From an uncultured Collinsella sp. (lineage in GTDB: Bacteria > Actinomycetota > Coriobacteriia > Coriobacteriales > Coriobacteriaceae): a DNA stretch of 13,151 nt. The stretch is taken from contig CALJCO010000042.1 in the NCBI GenBank assembly GCA_938023905.1, positions 1-13,151 on the forward strand, given 5' to 3'. Numbering within the stretch: the first letter of the stretch is position 1; each line of letters opens with the position of its first letter. A program made the translations under genes and the position numbers. The notes beneath the pieces are model-generated. The model was not told the DNA's origin. It did not search any database and worked only from the letters and a program-made list of their open reading frames with translations. This document shows, one piece after another, positions 12,676 through 13,151 of this stretch.

Positions 12676-13151
12676 ATGAGCACCAGGGACTTTTTTAAGA
12701 ACTCCGTCTTGGAGGCGTTTGGCCAGGTCGACCCTGCCAAGATCGGTCTGTCGCTGCTCGTGGCGCTCGCCATGGGCATCCTGATCTATTACGTGTACAA
12801 GCGCTTTTTTACCGGCGTGGTGTATTCGCGCAGCTTTGCCGTGACGCTCGTGGGCATGTGCGTGCTCACCTGCATGGTCACGCTCGCGATCTCGACGAAC
12901 GTGGTCATCTCGCTCGGTATGGTCGGTGCTCTGTCCATCGTCCGCTACCGTACGGCGGTCAAGGACCCGCTCGACCTGCTGTATCTGTTTTGGTCCATTA
13001 CCACGGGCATTACGGCCGGCGCCGGTATGTATGCGCTCGTGGGGCTCGCGGCGGTGGTGATCGTGGTGATGATCGCCGGTTTTGCGAGCCACCAGGATAG
13101 GGCACGCGTGTACATGATGGTCATCCACTACACGGGCCAGACCACCGGCGA
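12676..13151 (+). CDS. DUF4956 membrane protein (3' end cut by window)
   Basis: Translation from ATG 12676 is open to the window edge (158 complete codons). It begins MSTRDFFKNSVLEAFGQ and has about four hydrophobic helices (about residues 24-40, 52-72, 75-90 and 105-135). The family hallmark SLGMVGALSIVRYRTAVKDP, followed by LDLLYLFWSITTGITAGAG, is unmistakable for DUF4956. Members are often encoded next to VTC-domain genes and are presumed to be their membrane partners, recalling the way yeast Vtc4 works with small membrane subunits; their biochemical role is unproven. The start is three nt past the VTC stop. The nearest purine-rich site, GAGGGG at 12659-12664, is 11 nt upstream, rather far, so translation may rely on coupling to the upstream gene. 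Confidence 0.88.
   Translation, partial: MSTRDFFKNSVLEAFGQVDPAKIGLSLLVALAMGILIYYVYKRFFTGVVYSRSFAVTLVGMCVLTCMVTLAISTNVVISLGMVGALSIVRYRTAVKDPLDLLYLFWSITTGITAGAGMYALVGLAAVVIVVMIAGFASHQDRARVYMMVIHYTGQTTG

Noticed and set aside
11683..13128. 481-codon minus-strand open frame spanning three plus-strand genes
   Set aside because: It crosses the ends of CotH, VTC and DUF4956, all with strong family motifs; its own product is low-complexity and unrecognisable.

Overview
This GC-rich window (about 60% by eye) uses Gram-positive-style expression signals: strong purine-rich Shine-Dalgarno sites, TTG/GTG/ATG starts and 4-nt overlaps. The gene content and style suggest a high-GC Gram-positive actinobacterium, most likely a gut Coriobacteriia member of the Collinsella type. 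That placement is inference; the window contains no rRNA or other phylogenetic marker.

Layout. Positions 1-218 are non-coding and repeat-rich: five perfect copies of a 10-bp unit, then a 22-bp tandem repeat embedded in inverted repeats. Positions 219-1601 (minus strand) encode a COG2865-type protein with an AlbA_2/Schlafen-like domain, a GHKL-ATPase-like domain and a winged-helix end. Positions 1602-2245 are a roughly 640-bp divergent intergenic region. It holds a promoter for each flanking unit and a MITE/REP-like nested inverted repeat of about 136 bp (1837-1972).

From 2246 to the right edge runs a single tightly packed plus-strand operon of eight genes, the last cut by the window end. The first five match the Gram-positive Pel exopolysaccharide system: pelD (c-di-GMP receptor with an extra N-terminal SDR-like domain), pelE (membrane/TPR scaffold), a DUF2194 membrane-anchored CE4-like deacetylase (PelDA type), pelF (GT4 glycosyltransferase) and pelG (multi-spanning polymer transporter). 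They are followed, with overlapping or near-overlapping ends, by a CotH-type kinase lipoprotein, a VTC-domain (polyphosphate polymerase-type tunnel) protein and the start of a DUF4956 membrane protein.

Working model. c-di-GMP binds the retained RxxD site of PelD. The PelD/E/F/G membrane complex then polymerises and exports an N-acetylhexosamine polymer, and the DUF2194 protein deacetylates it outside. CotH, VTC and DUF4956 form a second module, translationally coupled to the first, that may carry out phosphoryl transfer at or across the membrane. No PelA-type (GH166) hydrolase is visible in the window. The coupling of a Pel synthase to a CotH-VTC-DUF4956 phosphotransfer module is the most interesting biology here.
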